Shown here: positions 1-8,712 of the stretch, piece after piece | Layout of the letters: each line of letters opens with the position of its first letter | Position numbering within the stretch: the stretch's first letter is position 1 | NCBI RefSeq assembly: GCF_002211445.1 | Contig: NZ_LSTO01000001.1 | Coordinates: 4,223-53,536 of the forward strand | DNA length: 49,314 bases | Direction: 5' to 3' | DNA from: Noviherbaspirillum denitrificans | GTDB lineage: Bacteria; Pseudomonadota; Gammaproteobacteria; Burkholderiales; Burkholderiaceae_D | Notes under the pieces: generated by a model | What the model saw: only the letters and a program-made list of their open reading frames with translations | Databases searched by the model: none | What the model was told of the DNA's origin: nothing | Program-made: the position numbers and the translations under genes

Positions 1-521
1 GGGAAGCGGCGCGGGTCGCTGCCGGTGGTTTTCATCCAGTAGCGCTTGGCATCCTGTTCCCAGCCCGGCGTGGGGAAATTCCGGTTCAGGTCGACGCCGT
101 TGGCGTTCACGCGCTGCGGCTTCGACGCAAGCAGGCCGTCCGGATTGACGACCGGCGCAACGCGCCAGTGGAAAGCCTGCGCCGGCGGCGTCTGCAGCAA
201 CTGCATCCATTCGAAGACGATTGCCGCTGCCGTCAGTTCATCGCCGTGGATACCGCCCAGCAGCAGTACGCGCACAGGCTCGCCCTGCTTGCCGTGTTTT
301 GCAGCCGGGATGGAGCGCATCAGTATGGGAAAACCGTTGCGCGAGGAAGCGCCGGTCGGCTGCAGTCCGCTTTTCTGGCAGGTCGCCGCATTCACGCCGG
401 GAAGCCTCGGCGTCAGCCGCTTGCACCATTCGGCCTGCTGGGCCGCGGTGGCGGGAGCGGCGAACGCGGGGACACATGCTGCCGCAACCAGCAGCGCGAT
501 GGCTTTGCGAATCAATCGCAC
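1..521 (-). CDS. M14-family zinc carboxypeptidase, partial (C-terminus outside window)
   Basis: Read on the minus strand, the frame opens with a GTG at 521 preceded by GGATGA. It encodes a signal peptide (RLIRKAIALLVAAACVPAFA) and then a mature secreted protein. The visible 173 residues contain GGIHGDE, the first zinc-binding pair (His and Glu) of M14 metallocarboxypeptidases, and a downstream DLNRNFP motif, the substrate-binding Asn-Arg region of the family. The second zinc His and the catalytic Glu lie outside the window. An MpaA-like peptidase or amidase acting on peptidoglycan peptides in the periplasm is plausible but not proven. An in-frame TTG at 536 is an alternative start. It lies downstream of metK in the same orientation, separated by two hairpins. 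Confidence 0.82.
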   Translation of the reverse strand, partial: MRLIRKAIALLVAAACVPAFAAPATAAQQAEWCKRLTPRLPGVNAATCQKSGLQPTGASSRNGFPILMRSIPAAKHGKQGEPVRVLLLGGIHGDELTAAAIVFEWMQLLQTPPAQAFHWRVAPVVNPDGLLASKPQRVNANGVDLNRNFPTPGWEQDAKRYWMKTTGSDPRRF

Positions 522-542
522 AATAACGTCATCCAATGAAAT

Positions 543-603
543 CGGGCCTGCACGAGAAATTACTCGAAACAGGCCCGTTGCGCCACTGCCTGCAAAAGCA
601 GGC
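543..603 (-). terminator. Two hairpins downstream of metK, probable terminator
   Basis: Positions 588-593 and 598-603 form GCCTGC/GCAGGC around a 4-nt loop. Positions 543-550 and 570-577 form CGGGCCTG/CAGGCCCG with an inner CGAG/CTCG stem. On the minus strand the larger stem is followed by a modest T-rich stretch (ATTTCATT), so termination after metK is likely but the U-run is weak. Confidence 0.5.
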
Positions 604-615
604 GTAGCGGTGTTA

Positions 616-1779
616 CTACAGACCGGCGGCGGCGCGCAATGCGGCTGCCTTGTCCGTACGCTCCCACGAGAATTCCGGCTCTTCACGGCCGAAGTGGCCG
701 TAGGCGGCGGTCTTCGAATAGATCGGACGCAGCAGGTCGAGCATCTGGACGATGCCTTTCGGACGCAGGTCGAACAGTTCATGCACGAGGACGGCCAGCT
801 TGTCGTCGCTGATCACGCCGGTACCGAACGTGGTGACCATGATCGATGTCGGTTTGGCAATGCCGATTGCATAAGACACCTGGATCTGGCAGCGCTTGGC
901 CAGGCCGGCGGCGACGATGTTCTTCGCCACGTAACGGCCGGCGTAGGCGGCGGAACGGTCGACCTTGGACGGATCCTTGCCGGAGAATGCGCCGCCACCG
1001 TGGGGAGCTGCGCCGCCGTAGGTGTCGACGATGATCTTGCGGCCGGTCAGGCCGCAGTCACCCTGCGGGCCGCCGATGACGAAACGGCCGGTCGGGTTGA
1101 TCAGGTAGCGGGTGTTCTTCAGCCACTCCTGCGGCACCACCGGCTTGATGATTTCCTCGATCGCGGCTTCTTCGATCGCCTTGTGCTCGATGTCCGGGCT
1201 GTGCTGGGTGGACAGCACGATGGTGTCGATCGCAACCGGCACGCCGTCGACGTACTTCAGCGTGACCTGGGACTTCGCATCCGGACGCAGCCACGGCAGG
1301 CGGCCGTCCTTGCGCAGTTGCGACTGGCGCTCGACGATGCGGTGCGAATAGTAGATCGCAGCCGGCATCAGTTCCGGCGTCTCGTCGCAGGCATAACCGA
1401 ACATCAGGCCCTGGTCGCCGGCGCCCTGGTCGAGGTCGATGCCCTTGCCTTCATCCACGCCCTGCGCGATATCCGGCGATTGCTTGTCGTAAGCGACCAG
1501 CACGGCGCAGCTCTTGTAGTCGATGCCGTAGTCGGCATTGTCGTAGCCGATGCGCTTGACGGTGTCGCGTGCGACGCTGATGTAATCGACGTTGGCGGTG
1601 GTGGTGATTTCGCCGGCGAGGACGACGAGGCCGGTGTTGCAAAGAGTTTCAGCCGCGACGCGTGCTTTCGGGTCCTGTGCCAGGATGGCATCGAGGATGG
1701 AATCGGAAATCTGGTCCGCGACCTTGTCGGGATGACCTTCGGAGACGGATTCGGAAGTGAAGAGATATTCGTTTGCCAT
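616..1779 (-). CDS. metK: S-adenosylmethionine synthetase
   Basis: This 387-residue protein has the usual MetK length and begins [19 protein letters not shown]. It makes S-adenosylmethionine from methionine and ATP in the cytoplasm. Family signatures visible are GHPDK near residue 16 (ATP and metal binding), [12 protein letters not shown], and [16 protein letters not shown] in the C-terminal third (phosphate binding). The ATG at 1779 is chosen because AGGAG lies 6 nt upstream and homologues start here; the frame stays open upstream, but that part is leader. A good sigma-70 promoter sits about 125 nt upstream, which leaves a long structured leader (separate entry). The gene is divergent from the acyltransferase pair. 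Confidence 0.98.
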   Translation of the reverse strand: MANEYLFTSESVSEGHPDKVADQISDSILDAILAQDPKARVAAETLCNTGLVVLAGEITTTANVDYISVARDTVKRIGYDNADYGIDYKSCAVLVAYDKQSPDIAQGVDEGKGIDLDQGAGDQGLMFGYACDETPELMPAAIYYSHRIVERQSQLRKDGRLPWLRPDAKSQVTLKYVDGVPVAIDTIVLSTQHSPDIEHKAIEEAAIEEIIKPVVPQEWLKNTRYLINPTGRFVIGGPQGDCGLTGRKIIVDTYGGAAPHGGGAFSGKDPSKVDRSAAYAGRYVAKNIVAAGLAKRCQIQVSYAIGIAKPTSIMVTTFGTGVISDDKLAVLVHELFDLRPKGIVQMLDLLRPIYSKTAAYGHFGREEPEFSWERTDKAAALRAAAGL

Positions 1780-1906
1780 TGCAGGCTCCTGTAATGATGA
1801 TTGCTGACCATGTCGCGGCCAAACATTCAATTCGAGCCTGCGACGCTTTAGCGAGATTTGTATTCCGCCTCGCAAGTTGTCGTGTTAACTCGGCGGGTAC
1901 AGCAAT
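1780..1906 (-). promoter_or_regulatory. metK leader: Structured metK leader, candidate riboswitch
   Basis: The RNA would start near 1906 and run to the metK ATG. Positions 1896-1906 and 1800-1809 form a 10-bp closing stem with one bulge. Inside are an imperfect hairpin (1892-1896 with 1865-1869, and 1887-1890 with 1875-1878), a small CGC-UAAA-GCG hairpin (1844-1853), and a stem GTCGC-A-GGC/GCCGCGAC (1836-1844 with 1812-1819). The segment GCAGGCTC (1841-1834) is perfectly complementary to GAGCCTGC (1788-1781), which overlaps the ribosome-binding site and ends next to the ATG. That pairing and the last internal stem exclude each other, as in a translational switch. It shares CAGGCTCG with SAH riboswitches but lacks their remaining core. 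Ligand and direction of control are unknown. Confidence 0.5.
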
Positions 1907-1911
1907 ATGAT

Positions 1912-1939
1912 ATTTTACGCGTCTTCCAAAGTTTCTCAA
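1912..1939 (-). promoter_or_regulatory. sigma-70 promoter of metK
   Basis: On the minus strand TTGAGA (1939-1934) is separated by 16 nt from TAAAAT (1917-1912). The predicted start, about 1905, coincides with the first base of the leader's closing stem. Confidence 0.6.
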
Positions 1940-1959
1940 CATTTCCCATTGACTAATTG

Positions 1960-2805
1960 ATGCTTGTCAGACTTTTTCACCTGCTTTCCGTCATGCCGCT
2001 CCCCGTCCTGCATGGCTTCGGTGCGGTCCTGGGGTGGATGGTCTATCTGGCATCGCCATCCTACCGGCGGCGCATGAAAGACAACATCACCCGCGCTGGT
2101 TACGCAGGTTCGCTGCCATCCGCCATCGCTGAAGCGGGCAAGAACATCCTCGAGCTGCCGTTCGTCTGGTGCGCCCGGCCCGAACGCGTGCTGAAAACCG
2201 CACGCATTGAGGACTGGGAAGTTGTGCAATCGGCGCTGGATGCAAAGCAGGGAATCATCTTCCTGACGCCGCACCTTGGCTGCTTCGAAATCCTGGCGCA
2301 AAAAGTGGCTTCGATCACCCCTGTCACGGTCATGTACCGCCCCCCGAAGAAATCGGCGCTCAAGCCGCTGGTCGAGGACGCGCGCCGGCGCAACAACCTC
2401 GGCCTTGCACCGGCGACGCTGTCGGGCGTACGCCTACTGCTCAAGACGCTCAAGCAGGGCAACCTCATCGGCATCCTGCCCGATCAGGTGCCGCAGGAAG
2501 GCGAAGGCGTATGGGCCGATTTTTTCGGCAAGCCCGCGTACACGATGACCTTGCCGGCCAAGCTGCAACAGATGACCGGGGCACCGATCATTCTCTCGTA
2601 TGCGGAACGCCTCCCGGGCGGCAAGGGCTATGTGCTGCGCTTCGCGCGCTTCGACGGTGACATGACAGGCACGCCCGCCGACCAGGCGCGCGCGATCAAT
2701 GCCGGCATGGAAGCGCTGATCGCACACTGCCCCGCGCAGTACTTCTGGAGCTACAACCGCTACAAGGCCCCGGACGGCATCGCGGGCCCAGGGGAGACAC
2801 AATGA
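1960..2805 (+). CDS. LpxL/HtrB-family lipid A acyltransferase (first of pair)
   Basis: This 281-residue protein belongs to the lysophospholipid acyltransferase superfamily that adds secondary acyl chains to lipid A at the inner face of the cytoplasmic membrane. The hydrophobic N-terminus anchors it. The catalytic HX4(D/E) motif is visible as TPHLGCFE near residue 105, and the family's late motif appears as [10 protein letters not shown] at the C-terminus. The ATG at 1960 is preferred over the TTG just upstream; neither has a clear Shine-Dalgarno. Its stop overlaps the next gene's start (ATGA), so the two acyltransferases are translationally coupled. Which secondary acylation each performs cannot be told from sequence. 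Confidence 0.88.
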   Translation: MLVRLFHLLSVMPLPVLHGFGAVLGWMVYLASPSYRRRMKDNITRAGYAGSLPSAIAEAGKNILELPFVWCARPERVLKTARIEDWEVVQSALDAKQGIIFLTPHLGCFEILAQKVASITPVTVMYRPPKKSALKPLVEDARRRNNLGLAPATLSGVRLLLKTLKQGNLIGILPDQVPQEGEGVWADFFGKPAYTMTLPAKLQQMTGAPIILSYAERLPGGKGYVLRFARFDGDMTGTPADQARAINAGMEALIAHCPAQYFWSYNRYKAPDGIAGPGETQ

Positions 2806-3674
2806 GGCTGCTCCTTGGGGTAATGTGGCTGCTGCACTGGCTGCCGCTGCCGCTGCTCGCGCGCATCGGCGAAGCAGTCGGCTCGCTGCTTTTCCTAGTC
2901 GTGAAATCGCGCCGGCACATCACGCTGACCAACCTGCGCCTGTGCCTGCCCCAGCTGTCCGAGGAAGAACGCCGGTCGATCGCGAAGAAGCATTTCCAAG
3001 CGTATGCGCGCAGCGTGCTGGAACGCGCCATCCTCTGGTGGGCGCCGGAAGCGCGCCTGCACCGCCTGATCCAGGTCGAGCCACGCGTGCCGCTCGATAC
3101 CATCCAGTCGGGCCCGACCATCCTCCTTTGCCCGCATTTCGTTTCGCTGGATGTGGCCGGCGTTGCGGTCGTCCTGGAAACCAACCTGTGCTCGATCTAC
3201 ACCAAGCAGCAGAACAAGGTGTTCGACGAAGCACTGCGCAAGGGCCGCTCGCGCTTCCGTCCGGTGCGGCTGTTTTCGCGCGGCGAAGGCGTCAAGCCGA
3301 TCATCCGCGCGATGCGCGAAGGCCTGCCCTTCTTCATGCTGCCGGACATGGATTTCGGCGAGAAAGATGCGGAGTTCGTGCCCTTCTTCGGCATCCCGGC
3401 CGCGACGCTGACAGCACCGGCGCGCATTGCCGGAGCAACAGGGGCGAAGGTCGTACCGGTCATCGCCACCTATCTGCCGAATTACCGCGGCTGGAAGGTC
3501 AGCTTCCATCCTGCCTGGGACAACTACCCCGGCGACGACATTACGGCGGCGACGCGGCGCATGAATGCCTTTATCGAAGACCGCGTGATGGAAGCACCGG
3601 CAGAATACTTCTGGGCGCACAAGCGCTTCAAGACGCGTCCGCCGGGCGTGCCAAGCGTCTACGCAAAGTTATAA
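2802..3674 (+). CDS. LpxL/HtrB-family lipid A acyltransferase (second of pair)
   Basis: This is a paralogue of the preceding gene (290 residues) with an N-terminal membrane anchor, the catalytic HX4D motif as CPHFVSLD near residue 112, and the C-terminal [13 protein letters not shown] signature. It probably adds the other secondary fatty acid to lipid A. It starts inside the upstream gene's stop codon and ends 8 nt before dapF, so acyltransferase 1, acyltransferase 2 and dapF look like one transcript linking outer-membrane and peptidoglycan precursor synthesis. Confidence 0.9.
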   Translation: MRLLLGVMWLLHWLPLPLLARIGEAVGSLLFLVVKSRRHITLTNLRLCLPQLSEEERRSIAKKHFQAYARSVLERAILWWAPEARLHRLIQVEPRVPLDTIQSGPTILLCPHFVSLDVAGVAVVLETNLCSIYTKQQNKVFDEALRKGRSRFRPVRLFSRGEGVKPIIRAMREGLPFFMLPDMDFGEKDAEFVPFFGIPAATLTAPARIAGATGAKVVPVIATYLPNYRGWKVSFHPAWDNYPGDDITAATRRMNAFIEDRVMEAPAEYFWAHKRFKTRPPGVPSVYAKL

Positions 3675-3682
3675 TCGCTGGC

Positions 3683-4534
3683 ATGAAACTCAAATTCACA
3701 AAAATGCACGGCGCCGGCAATGATTTCGTCGTCATCGACGCGATCAACCAGGATGTCCGGTTCACTCCCGAACAGTGGAAGCAGCTGGCCGACCGCCGCT
3801 TCGGCGTCGGCGCAGACCAGATGCTCGTCGTCGAAAAGCCGTCCACCGACGGCGTGGATTTCCGTTATCGCATTTATAACGCCGACGGCGGCGAGGTCGA
3901 ACAATGCGGCAACGGCGCACGCGCCTTCGTGCGCTTCGTGACCGAAAAAGGCCTGACCGGCAAGCGCGCGATCAAGGTCGAGACCATGTCCGGGATCATC
4001 GAACCACGGCTGGAAGCCGACGGCGGTATCACCGTGGACATGGGCGCGCCCATCCTCGAACCGGAACGCGTGCCCTTCGACGCCTCCGGATTGCAGGGCA
4101 AGGCCGAAGGTACCGACACGCTCTGGCCACTGGACGTCAACGGGCAGACAACCTGGATTTCCGTGGTTTCGATGGGCAACCCGCATGCGGTACAGGTGGT
4201 TCCCGACGCGCAATCCGCCGCCGTCCACCAGGACGGCCCGGCGATCGAGCACCATCCGCGCTTCCCCAAGCGCGTCAATGCCGGATTCATGCAAGTCGTC
4301 GACCGCCATGCGGTGAGGCTGCGCGTCTTCGAGCGCGGTGCGGGCGAAACGCTGGCCTGCGGCACCGGCGCTTGCGCGGCCGTCGTTGCCGGCATCCGCC
4401 GCGGCCTGCTCGACTCGCCGGTCAGGGTCACCACACTCGGCGGTGAACTGTCGATTGCCTGGGCCGGCCCGGGTACCTCCGTCATGATGACCGGTCCGGC
4501 CGTCAGCGTGTTCGAAGGCGAAATCGAGATCTGA
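3683..4534 (+). CDS. dapF: Diaminopimelate epimerase
   Basis: This 283-residue enzyme converts LL- to meso-diaminopimelate for lysine and peptidoglycan synthesis. It acts without a cofactor and uses two cysteines; both are visible, Cys75 in [12 protein letters not shown] and Cys226 in ACGTGACA. The N-terminus [15 protein letters not shown] is the standard DapF start, and length is normal. A longer open frame runs into this gene from inside the upstream acyltransferase, but it is an out-of-frame read of that gene and the ATG at 3683 is the real start. Confidence 0.97.
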   Translation: MKLKFTKMHGAGNDFVVIDAINQDVRFTPEQWKQLADRRFGVGADQMLVVEKPSTDGVDFRYRIYNADGGEVEQCGNGARAFVRFVTEKGLTGKRAIKVETMSGIIEPRLEADGGITVDMGAPILEPERVPFDASGLQGKAEGTDTLWPLDVNGQTTWISVVSMGNPHAVQVVPDAQSAAVHQDGPAIEHHPRFPKRVNAGFMQVVDRHAVRLRVFERGAGETLACGTGACAAVVAGIRRGLLDSPVRVTTLGGELSIAWAGPGTSVMMTGPAVSVFEGEIEI

Positions 4535-4541
4535 TTCCCTC

Positions 4542-4569
4542 CTCCACAGGCCGCCCGGTGCCTGTGGAG
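4542..4569 (+). terminator. 10-bp hairpin after dapF
   Basis: CTCCACAGGC (4542-4551) and GCCTGTGGAG (4560-4569) are perfect inverted repeats around an 8-nt loop. It is followed by A rather than T, so it is not a textbook intrinsic terminator, although its place between dapF and the porin suggests an end-of-transcript role. Confidence 0.4.
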
Positions 4570-4683
4570 AAAAAGCCACACTCCCTCCTGCCTGTCCTTT
4601 GACCAATTTCTCGCAGGCGTCGGTCCGATAGCCTATGCTGAATAGACACAGACCTTGGAGAACCATCCTGACCGGGAGCCAAC

Positions 4684-5682
4684 ATGCAACGGCCGTTACT
4701 TGTCATTGCAACATGTGGTGCGCTTTCTCTCACAACCGGCGCTGTTTCAGCCCAGACATCATTGACGCTGTACGGCATCGTGGATGCCGGCGTGGTCTAT
4801 GAACGGGGCGGGCCGGCCGGCAACCTGACCAAGCTGACGAGCGGCGTGCAGTCCGGCTCGCGGCTGGGCTTCAAGGGCATGGAAGACCTCGGCGGCGGCC
4901 TGGCAGCAAAATTCAACCTGGAAACCGGGTTCAATACCGATACCGGCGGACTCGGACAAGGCGGACTGCTGTTCGGACGCCAGGCTTGGGTAGGGTTGGG
5001 CGGCCGATGGGGCGACCTCAGCTTCGGCCGGCAATACACGCCGCATTACGAACTCCTCGATCAGGTCGATCCATTTGCCACCGGGCTCGCGGGCAATGCA
5101 GCGAACCTGACGTCGACCACGCCGCGCATGAACAACACTATCAAACTGGCAACTCCGGACTGGAGCGGTGTGTCGGGTGAGCTGGCATACGGCTTTGGCG
5201 AGGTCCCCGGCAACAATACCGCCAATCGTCAGCTGGGCGCATCCCTTGGCTATGCCAGGGGACCGCTGATGTTGAAAATCGCCCACCACCGTATCGAAGA
5301 CGGCACCGGCAGCGATAATGCACGTAGCACCCTCATCGGCGGCAAGTTTGATTTCGGCATGGCGGCAGCCAGCCTCGGTGTCGGGCTGAACCACGGCGCA
5401 GGCGGCACCGACAATCGCGACTACATGCTGGGCGTCACCGTGCCTGTCGGCGCGGGCGCCGTGCTCGCATCCTTCACGCGCAAGGACGACCGCAGCGGTC
5501 TGAATGCAGGTGCAGACCAGTGGGCGCTCGGCTATACCCATGCGCTGTCGCGGCGCACGAATGTCTACACCTCCTTCGCCCGCATCTATAACGATCCGGG
5601 TGCCGGCTTCACTGCGGGCAACGCGAGCGAGCCGGGATCGGGCGACAAGGCATTCAACATCGGCATCCGGCACAAGTTCTGA
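4684..5682 (+). CDS. Gram-negative outer-membrane porin
   Basis: This 332-residue precursor has a signal peptide ending TTGAVSA before Gln24. It then reads TSLTLYGIVDAGVVYERGG, the classic first beta strand of betaproteobacterial general porins (OmpC/Porin_4 family). The chain alternates short amphipathic strands and Gly/Asn-rich turns and ends with a terminal Phe (RHKF), the C-terminal signal for BAM-dependent insertion. Solute selectivity cannot be read from sequence. GGGAG lies 5-9 nt before the ATG. It appears monocistronic. Confidence 0.93.
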   Translation: MQRPLLVIATCGALSLTTGAVSAQTSLTLYGIVDAGVVYERGGPAGNLTKLTSGVQSGSRLGFKGMEDLGGGLAAKFNLETGFNTDTGGLGQGGLLFGRQAWVGLGGRWGDLSFGRQYTPHYELLDQVDPFATGLAGNAANLTSTTPRMNNTIKLATPDWSGVSGELAYGFGEVPGNNTANRQLGASLGYARGPLMLKIAHHRIEDGTGSDNARSTLIGGKFDFGMAAASLGVGLNHGAGGTDNRDYMLGVTVPVGAGAVLASFTRKDDRSGLNAGADQWALGYTHALSRRTNVYTSFARIYNDPGAGFTAGNASEPGSGDKAFNIGIRHKF

Positions 5683-5777
5683 CGCGGCGCGGCGCCTGAT
5701 TTATTGACCGATCCATGCGGCAATGCGGCATCGTTGTCGGGTAAAATCACGGCTTGGCCCAGACCTCCACCGCGCAT

Positions 5778-6446
5778 ATGACCTCCCAACTGGATTCCAA
5801 CGCCGTTGCCGATTTCCTTTCCGACAATCCGCATTTCTTCGAAGAGCACAGCGAACTGCTGGGCAGGGTCAAGCTGACCAGCCCGGTCGCCGGCCGTGCC
5901 GTGTCGCTGCAGGAACGCCAGATGGAAGTCTTGCGCGACAAGATCAAGACGCACGAGCTGCGCCTGGCTGAACTGCTGCGCATCGCGCAAGAGAACGACG
6001 ACATCACCCATAAATTCCACCAGTGGACGCACTCGCTGCTGCTGGCCCGTAACGACGTCGATATCGCGCACACGCTGGTAAACGGTTTGCAGACCATCTT
6101 CGGCGTGCCGCATGCCACGCTGCGCCTCTGGGGCGTGGCGGAAGAATTCGCGCATACCTGGTTCGCCGCGGAGGTATCCGAAGACGCCAAGCTCTTCTGC
6201 AACAGCCTGACGACGCCTTACTGCGGACCTAACCAGGATTTCGAAGCGGCGTCCTGGCTCGATGAAGCGGAAACCGTCCGCTCGATCGCGATGCTGCCGC
6301 TGCGCGTGACCGGCGCGCCTTCCGCCTTCGGTCTGCTGGTGCTCGGCTCGCCCGACCCGCAACGCTTCACTGCCGACATGGCCACCGACTTCCTGTCGAA
6401 GATCGGCGAAACCGCGAGCGCTGCCCTGACCTGCCTGCTGGATTAA
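5778..6446 (+). CDS. DUF484 family protein (GAF-like)
   Basis: This 222-residue protein begins MTSQLDSNAVADFLSDNPHFF, the conserved DUF484 opening, followed by a short coiled segment (about residues 40-75) and a GAF-like domain. No catalytic residue is known for the family. In many proteobacteria DUF484 lies directly upstream of xerC, as here, where the stop codon abuts the xerC start, implying co-translation; the biochemical role is unknown. The ATG at 5778 is preferred to the TTG at 5754 by family alignment. Confidence 0.9.
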   Translation: MTSQLDSNAVADFLSDNPHFFEEHSELLGRVKLTSPVAGRAVSLQERQMEVLRDKIKTHELRLAELLRIAQENDDITHKFHQWTHSLLLARNDVDIAHTLVNGLQTIFGVPHATLRLWGVAEEFAHTWFAAEVSEDAKLFCNSLTTPYCGPNQDFEAASWLDEAETVRSIAMLPLRVTGAPSAFGLLVLGSPDPQRFTADMATDFLSKIGETASAALTCLLD

Positions 6447-7412
6447 GTGAGCAACGAGAACAACCGGGCGCAAGTCGCCCGCTATCTCGAACACCTCGAA
6501 AAGCAGCGCCAGCTGTCGCAGCACACGGTCAGCAATTACGGGCGCGACCTGCAGGAATTCCTCGCCTTCGCCGACGCGATCCCGAGCCGTCCGGCACTCA
6601 GCTCGATCACGCAATTCCACATCCGCAAGCTCGCGGCACAAATGCATGCGCAAGGGCTGAATCCGCGCTCGATCGCGCGCAAGCTGTCGGCGTGCCGCGG
6701 CTTCTTCGACTGGCTCGCGCACGAGGAAGGCATTGCGGCCAACCCGGTCGACGGCGTCAAGGCGCCCAAGCGCGACAAGCCCTTGCCCAAGGCGCTCTCC
6801 GCCGATGATGCAGTGCGGGTGGTGTCGGAAGCGCGCCCCGGCCGCGATGCGCAATCCGCCAGCGAGCTGTGCAACCGGGCGATGTTCGAACTGCTGTATT
6901 CGAGCGGCCTGCGCGTGTCGGAACTCGCCGGGCTGGACGCGCACTATGCAAGGGAAGCGAACTACGAATCTGCCGGCTGGCTGCACATGGACGAGCACGA
7001 AGTCGAAGTCACCGGCAAGGGCAACAAGCGGCGCCGGGTCCCCGTCGGCAAGCCGGCGATGGAAGCCCTCGCCGCCTGGCTTGCGGTACGCGGCGCGCTG
7101 GTGAAGCTCGACCCGCATCCGCTGTTCCTGACCGAACGCGGCACGCGCATGTCGCCGCGCGTGATCCAGCTGCGGCTGAAGGCGCATGCGCAGGCGCTGG
7201 GCATACCGGCCAATGTGCATCCGCACGTATTGCGGCATTCGTTCGCGACACATGTGCTGCAATCGTCCGGCGACCTGCGGGCGGTGCAGGAAATGCTGGG
7301 CCATGCGTCGATCGCCGCGACGCAGGTGTACACCTCGCTCGACTTCATGCGCCTGGCGCAGGTATACGACGCCGCCCATCCGCGCGCGAAGAAATCAAAG
7401 ACTGAAAAATAA
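6447..7412 (+). CDS. xerC: Tyrosine site-specific recombinase XerC
   Basis: This 321-residue tyrosine recombinase acts with XerD at dif to resolve chromosome dimers. The N-terminal SAM-like core-binding domain (about 1-100) precedes the catalytic domain. The active-site set is complete: Arg156 (SSGLRVSEL), Lys191 (VTGKGNKRR), His260 and Arg263 (HPHVLRHSF), His286 (MLGHASI) and Tyr295 (TQVYTS). It uses a GTG start immediately after the DUF484 stop (TAAGTG). Context and length favour XerC over XerD. Confidence 0.95.
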   Translation: MSNENNRAQVARYLEHLEKQRQLSQHTVSNYGRDLQEFLAFADAIPSRPALSSITQFHIRKLAAQMHAQGLNPRSIARKLSACRGFFDWLAHEEGIAANPVDGVKAPKRDKPLPKALSADDAVRVVSEARPGRDAQSASELCNRAMFELLYSSGLRVSELAGLDAHYAREANYESAGWLHMDEHEVEVTGKGNKRRRVPVGKPAMEALAAWLAVRGALVKLDPHPLFLTERGTRMSPRVIQLRLKAHAQALGIPANVHPHVLRHSFATHVLQSSGDLRAVQEMLGHASIAATQVYTSLDFMRLAQVYDAAHPRAKKSKTEK

Positions 7413-7414
7413 AC

Positions 7415-8617
7415 ATGCTGACCATCACCCTGAAACCCGGCAAGGAAAAAAGCCTCCTGCGCCGCCATCCCTGGATTTTCCCGACCGCCATCGACCGCAT
7501 CGAGGGCAAGCCGGAAGAAAAGAACAAGCCCGGCGCGACGGCGCTCGTGCGCTCGGCGACCGGCCAGTTCCTGGCGCGCGCCGCGTTCAGCCCGAAATCG
7601 CAGATCCGCGCGCGGGTCTGGAGCTTCGACGAAAACGAACCAATCGACCACGCGCTGATCAAGCGCCGCGTGAAGAAGGCCATCGCCTACCGCATGCAAA
7701 GCGTGCGCGACACCGATGCCATTCGCCTGATCTTCGGCGAGGCGGACGGCTTCCCCGGATTGGTGGTGGACTGGTATGCGGGCAAGCAGGGACACCTCGT
7801 CTGCCAGTTCCAGTCGGCCGGGGTGGAAGCATGGAAGGCGCCCATCGTGCAGGCGCTGATCGCGGAGACCGGCTGCCCGAACGTCTATGAACGCTCCGAC
7901 GCCAGCGTGCGCGAACGCGAAGGCCTGCCCCTGGTTACCGGCGCGCTCGCGGGCAATGAACCGCCTGAAGAGACGCTGGTCACCGAGAATGGCGTGCGCT
8001 ACGCGGTGGATATCAAGACCGGCCACAAGACCGGCTTCTACATCGACCAGCGCGACAATCGCCGCCTGGTGATGGAGCATGCCGAAGGACGCGACGTGCT
8101 CAACTGCTTCTGCTACACCGGCGGGTTTTCGCTGGCTGCGCTGAAGGGCGGCGCGAAGAGCGTGGTATCGATCGATTCCTCGGGCGAAGCGCTGGCCATC
8201 GGCAAGCGCAATGTCGAGCTGAACGGCTTCGACCCCGCGCGGGCGGAATGGTGGGATGCCGACGTCTTCAAGACCTTGCGCGCACTGCGCGAGCAGGGCA
8301 AATCCTTCGACCTGATCGTGCTCGATCCGCCCAAGTTCGCCGCCTCGCCGGACCAGGTGGAACGTGCGGCGCGCGCCTACAAGGACATCAACCTGATCGG
8401 CCTGCAGCTGCTGCGCGAGGGCGGGCTGCTGTACACCTATTCCTGCTCGGGGGCGATCAGCGCGGACCTGTTCCAGAAGATCGTCGCCGGCGCAGCCAAC
8501 GACGCAAAGGTCGATGCGCGCATCCTGCGCCGCCTGCACGCCGGCGTAGACCACCCGATGACGACCAGCTTCCCCGAAGGCGAATACCTGAAAGGCTTGA
8601 TGCTGCACAAGCCCTGA
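7415..8617 (+). CDS. rlmI: 23S rRNA (cytosine-C5) methyltransferase, RlmI type
   Basis: This 400-residue protein has an N-terminal PUA-like RNA-binding region (MLTITLKPGKEKSLLRRHPW), an EEHUD-type linker and a C-terminal Rossmann methyltransferase domain with NCFCYTGGFSLAA (SAM binding) and LIVLDPPKF (catalytic NPPY-like motif). The later TYSCSG carries the cysteine expected of m5C enzymes. By homology it methylates C1962 of 23S rRNA. It begins 2 nt after xerC and likely shares its transcript. Confidence 0.93.
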   Translation: MLTITLKPGKEKSLLRRHPWIFPTAIDRIEGKPEEKNKPGATALVRSATGQFLARAAFSPKSQIRARVWSFDENEPIDHALIKRRVKKAIAYRMQSVRDTDAIRLIFGEADGFPGLVVDWYAGKQGHLVCQFQSAGVEAWKAPIVQALIAETGCPNVYERSDASVREREGLPLVTGALAGNEPPEETLVTENGVRYAVDIKTGHKTGFYIDQRDNRRLVMEHAEGRDVLNCFCYTGGFSLAALKGGAKSVVSIDSSGEALAIGKRNVELNGFDPARAEWWDADVFKTLRALREQGKSFDLIVLDPPKFAASPDQVERAARAYKDINLIGLQLLREGGLLYTYSCSGAISADLFQKIVAGAANDAKVDARILRRLHAGVDHPMTTSFPEGEYLKGLMLHKP

Positions 8618-8646
8618 AGAACATGAGGTTGCCGTCGCATCAATTT

Positions 8647-8665
8647 TTGCAACTCGATTGCAAAT
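8647..8665. promoter_or_regulatory. Zur-like operator in front of the Fur-family gene
   Basis: TTGCAA-N5-TTGCAA (8647-8663) is a perfect palindrome and runs into a second one, GCAAATTTGC (8660-8669). Fifteen of 18 bases (8648-8665) recur at 11466-11483 in front of the ABC operon. A -10-like CATAAT follows at 8672-8677, so a bound repressor would cover the promoter. Autoregulation by the adjacent regulator is an inference. Confidence 0.65.
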
Positions 8666-8685
8666 TTGCGTCATAATTTTCCATC

Positions 8686-8712
8686 ATGACCCTGATGGCA
8701 ACACCCAGATGA
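8686..8712 (+). other. Possible 8-codon upstream ORF (MTLMATPR)
   Basis: ATG at 8686 opens an 8-codon frame. Its TGA (8710-8712) overlaps the ATG of the regulator gene as ATGA. The regulator start has no Shine-Dalgarno, so the small frame could deliver ribosomes by coupling. This is positional evidence only. Confidence 0.25.

Noticed and set aside
46-1794. Long plus-strand frame opposite metK (582 codons)
   Set aside because: It is antisense to a fully convincing metK and an M14 gene, has no recognisable domain, and reflects high-GC codon bias.
1830-1900. Canonical SAH riboswitch at metK
   Set aside because: CAGGCTCG matches part of the SAH core, but the conserved GAGCGCUGC strand and the AACGGCGCUC pseudoknot partner are absent. 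It is kept only as a candidate of unknown class.
2825-4534. 569-codon frame spanning the second acyltransferase and dapF
   Set aside because: The first half is an out-of-frame read of the acyltransferase gene; only the part from 3683 on (dapF) is real. Not a fusion protein.
5586-8674. Two very long minus-strand frames opposite the porin, DUF484, xerC and rlmI
   Set aside because: Arg/Ala/Gly-rich shadow translations with no motif; the plus-strand genes are well supported.
8658-8708. N-terminal extension of the Zur-like protein from a TTG start
   Set aside because: The codons lie inside the palindromic operator and -10 region and encode a segment unlike Fur-family N-termini.
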